Source of the DNA: Actinomycetota bacterium
Lineage (GTDB): Bacteria > Actinomycetota > Thermoleophilia > Gaiellales > Gaiellaceae
Assembly (NCBI GenBank): GCA_005883235.1
Contig: VAYE01000043.1
Coordinates: 1-7,151, forward strand
Reading direction: 5' to 3'
Length of the DNA: 7,151 nt
Below, one piece after another: positions 6,056 to 7,151 of this stretch. The notes under the pieces are model-generated. The model was not told the DNA's origin. It ran no database searches and saw only the letters and a list, made by a program, of their open reading frames with translations. Made by a program: the position numbers and the translations under genes. How positions within the stretch are numbered: the stretch's first letter is position 1; the number at the start of each line of letters is the position of its first letter.

Positions 6056-6604
6056 CTAGTCATGAATATTGATTGGTGAGGGCGCGTGGCCGATCGACCA
6101 GCCGCCGTCGTTACCTTGCCCCGTCTCGCTGTTGATTTGCGCAGAGCTCGCGCCGCTGTTGGTCGTGTATTGCCATGCCGTCGCCCCGCTGCAACCGAAG
6201 CAGAGACTGTCGGTGTCGCTGCTCGTACTCAAAACCTCGCCTACGACGAATACATACCCGGTGTCGTAGGCGATGTAGTCGGTCTCCTTTAGCGTTCCGG
6301 ACTGATAGGCGCCCCACAAGCCGCCACAGCAGCTTTGCTTCACAACAGCGAGCCGCTCGTTGTTGTTCGAGTCGGCATACGTGTCGCAGAAATAGTGAAC
6401 GCCGTCGCCCGTATGCTCGACTGCGAGCTTCACCCCTGAAAAGCTTCCGCAGTCGAGAACCGAATCGTTGCTCTTCAGGTACCCGATCTGGATCATCTCG
6501 GAGGGGCCGCTGATGGTGCGCTGCGACCGTACGCTCGAGAAGGTGAATCCGCCGGACCCCGGCGTCATTACCAGGCGTTGGATGCCCGATCGTGACCCGT
6601 TCAC
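6056..6604 (-). CDS. Cys-rich extracellular-looking protein of unknown function, possibly 5'-truncated
   Basis: The ORF has 182 residues from GTG 6604 and no recognised family. Its composition is that of an exported beta-rich domain: many Ser, Thr, Gly, Asn and aromatic residues and few charges. Six Cys (52, 73, 92, 93, 135, 138) could form three disulfides. Landmarks are EMIQIGYLKS (36-45), YFCDTYADSNNNERLAVVKQ (71-90), SCCGGLWGAY (91-100) and SLCFGCSGATAWQY (133-146), reminiscent of secreted lectin-like or neprosin-like beta sandwiches. No signal peptide is present and no ribosome site precedes GTG 6604 or the ATG at codon 13. The frame is open further upstream without a usable start. It may be a 5'-truncated remnant or depend on an unusual start. 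It precedes the exported protein gene by 6 bases. The reading frame is likely real; the start is uncertain. Confidence 0.65.
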   Translation of the reverse strand: MNGSRSGIQRLVMTPGSGGFTFSSVRSQRTISGPSEMIQIGYLKSNDSVLDCGSFSGVKLAVEHTGDGVHYFCDTYADSNNNERLAVVKQSCCGGLWGAYQSGTLKETDYIAYDTGYVFVVGEVLSTSSDTDSLCFGCSGATAWQYTTNSGASSAQINSETGQGNDGGWSIGHAPSPINIHD

Positions 6605-6631
6605 GGTATTGCCCGAGTTCGGCGGCTGCCC

Positions 6632-6651
6632 GCCGCCGCTACTCCGGCGGC
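6632..6651 (-). terminator. GC-rich hairpin at the end of the small membrane protein gene
   Basis: GCCGCCG (6632-6638) and CGGCGGC (6645-6651) form a perfect 7-bp stem with a 6-base loop. It begins at the last base of the TAG stop of the - strand membrane protein gene. A competing smaller stem (GGCGG, CTGC, CCGCC) lies next to it at 6621-6634. There is no U tract, as is frequent for terminators in GC-rich genomes. It may separate the 6651-7151 unit from the lower-GC pair that follows. Confidence 0.45.
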
Positions 6652-6935
6652 TACCGCACGCCGCCCACGGACAGGATGATCCAGATCGCGGCCCAGAAGG
6701 CGGCGAGGCCGACCGCCCAGCCCGCGAGCTGCCTGGGGATCCGGAAGACCCCGCGGTCGCTCCGGCGGATCCGCACGGCGAGATCGCGAACCGTCGGCGG
6801 GCCGTCGTCGTCGAGCGGGACGAGCTCGGGCAGCGGCGGCGGCGGCCCGTTCCCGCTCGGAGGATCCGCCTCCAGCGGGTCGAGGAGGCGGTCGAGCGCC
6901 TCCTCGAGAGCCCGCTGCTCCTCCGCGCGCGTCAG
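6651..6935 (-). CDS. Small single-pass membrane protein (probable CTG start)
   Basis: A 94-codon frame on the minus strand ends at TAG 6653-6651. It has an acidic helical N-terminus (TRAEEQRALEEALDRLLD, 2-19), a Pro-rich linker (24-37) and a basic patch (VRIRRSDRGVFRIPRQ, 54-69). A single hydrophobic helix (AGWAVGLAAFWAAIWIIL, 71-88) ends four to six residues from the C-terminus. It is probably a tail-anchored membrane protein with its N-terminus in the cytoplasm, since the basic residues precede the helix. No ATG, GTG or TTG start exists near the 5' end. CTG 6935 overlaps the TGA of the upstream gene (CTGA) and follows AGGAGG by one base. An internal GTG at 6776 would give only 41 residues. 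Third-position GC is strong throughout, so the frame is credible. Function is unknown. Confidence 0.6.
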   Translation of the reverse strand: MTRAEEQRALEEALDRLLDPLEADPPSGNGPPPPLPELVPLDDDGPPTVRDLAVRIRRSDRGVFRIPRQLAGWAVGLAAFWAAIWIILSVGGVR

Positions 6936-7151
6936 GCCTCCTGACCGTTCGGCCCGGCTTCGACCTCGATCGGCTGCGCCACCTGCCGCTTCAGCGCCTC
7001 GTCCAGCCCGGTCGGGTGCGACGCCTCGGCCTCCGGCTCCACCAGCCCTACGAGCGCGTCCGACCCGACGAGCACGTCCAGGCGACCGGCGAGCTCGCGG
7101 AGGCCGGTGACGAGCTTCCGGAGCCGCTCCTCCGTCCGCTCCACGTTCGAG
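6932..7151 (-). CDS. Uncharacterised helical protein (start at or beyond the window edge)
   Basis: About 70 residues can be read to TGA 6934-6932. The visible part opens with VERTEERLRKLVTGLRELAG, a charged heptad-like helix suggestive of a coiled coil, and ends in an acidic, Pro/Ala/Glu-rich tail (EVEAGPNGQEA). No membrane segment, Cys or known motif is seen. GTG 7144 could be the start, but no ribosome site fits in the seven bases left before the edge and the frame stays open, so the gene may extend beyond the window. Third-position GC is high, supporting real coding. The stop overlaps the CTG start of the small membrane protein, so the two are likely cotranslated. It could be a partner of that protein; function is unknown. 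Confidence 0.6.
   Translation of the reverse strand, partial: SNVERTEERLRKLVTGLRELAGRLDVLVGSDALVGLVEPEAEASHPTGLDEALKRQVAQPIEVEAGPNGQEA

Noticed and set aside
6590..6700. Lipoprotein-like stretch (AACGSRRSSGGGQPPNSG) in frame upstream of GTG 6604 on the minus strand
   Set aside because: No hydrophobic signal segment or start codon lies before it in that frame. The Gly/Ser run is produced by the hairpin sequence and by the antiphase of the membrane protein's 3' end.

Overview
The window is gene-dense, very GC-rich DNA with strong G/C preference at third codon positions, GTG/TTG starts, overlapping genes and probable leaderless transcription. This fits a high-GC actinobacterium, perhaps a soil or freshwater Thermoleophilia-like lineage. 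That assignment is an inference from style, because no rRNA or marker gene is present. No tRNA, rRNA, CRISPR array, IS element or phage gene was seen.

Layout. (1) Positions 1-173 are the C-terminal tail of an oligopeptide/dipeptide ABC transporter ATPase. (2) A promoter (TTGACA, 17 bp, TAGCCT) precedes a two-gene + strand unit at 239-1819. It encodes a DUF6345-like protein with a caspase-type His-Gly/Cys dyad, then an uncharacterised protein with a propeptide-like (FTP/PepSY-like) segment. (3) A proline racemase-family enzyme with both catalytic cysteines lies on the - strand (1823-2770). (4) A divergent + strand signalling operon runs from 2769 to 5259: a GAF-containing NarL-type histidine kinase, a response regulator broken in mid-receiver, a class III cyclase-homology protein, and a second NarL-type response regulator that has lost its interdomain linker and changed frame. 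(5) The - strand block at 5240-7151 holds, in transcription order, the end of an unknown protein, a small single-pass membrane protein, a GC-rich hairpin, a Cys-rich extracellular-looking protein without a visible signal peptide, and an exported unknown protein.

How the parts may work together. The kinase, regulators and cyclase overlap one another (32, 76 or 4, and 13 nt), so they were built as one translationally coupled phosphorelay. Both regulators appear to have lost a block in the same general region (late receiver to linker), with the same net frame change, so the pathway as written is probably broken or misassembled. The DUF6345/propeptide-like pair is the best candidate for an undescribed functional unit: the two halves of what looks like a peptidase-plus-prodomain system are separate, adjacent genes with no secretion signal. 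The - strand pair 6056-6604 and 5240-6049 is a second accessory unit, with visibly lower GC than the signalling genes. Genes fill almost the whole window, and no stretch over about 65 bases lacks a coding assignment.
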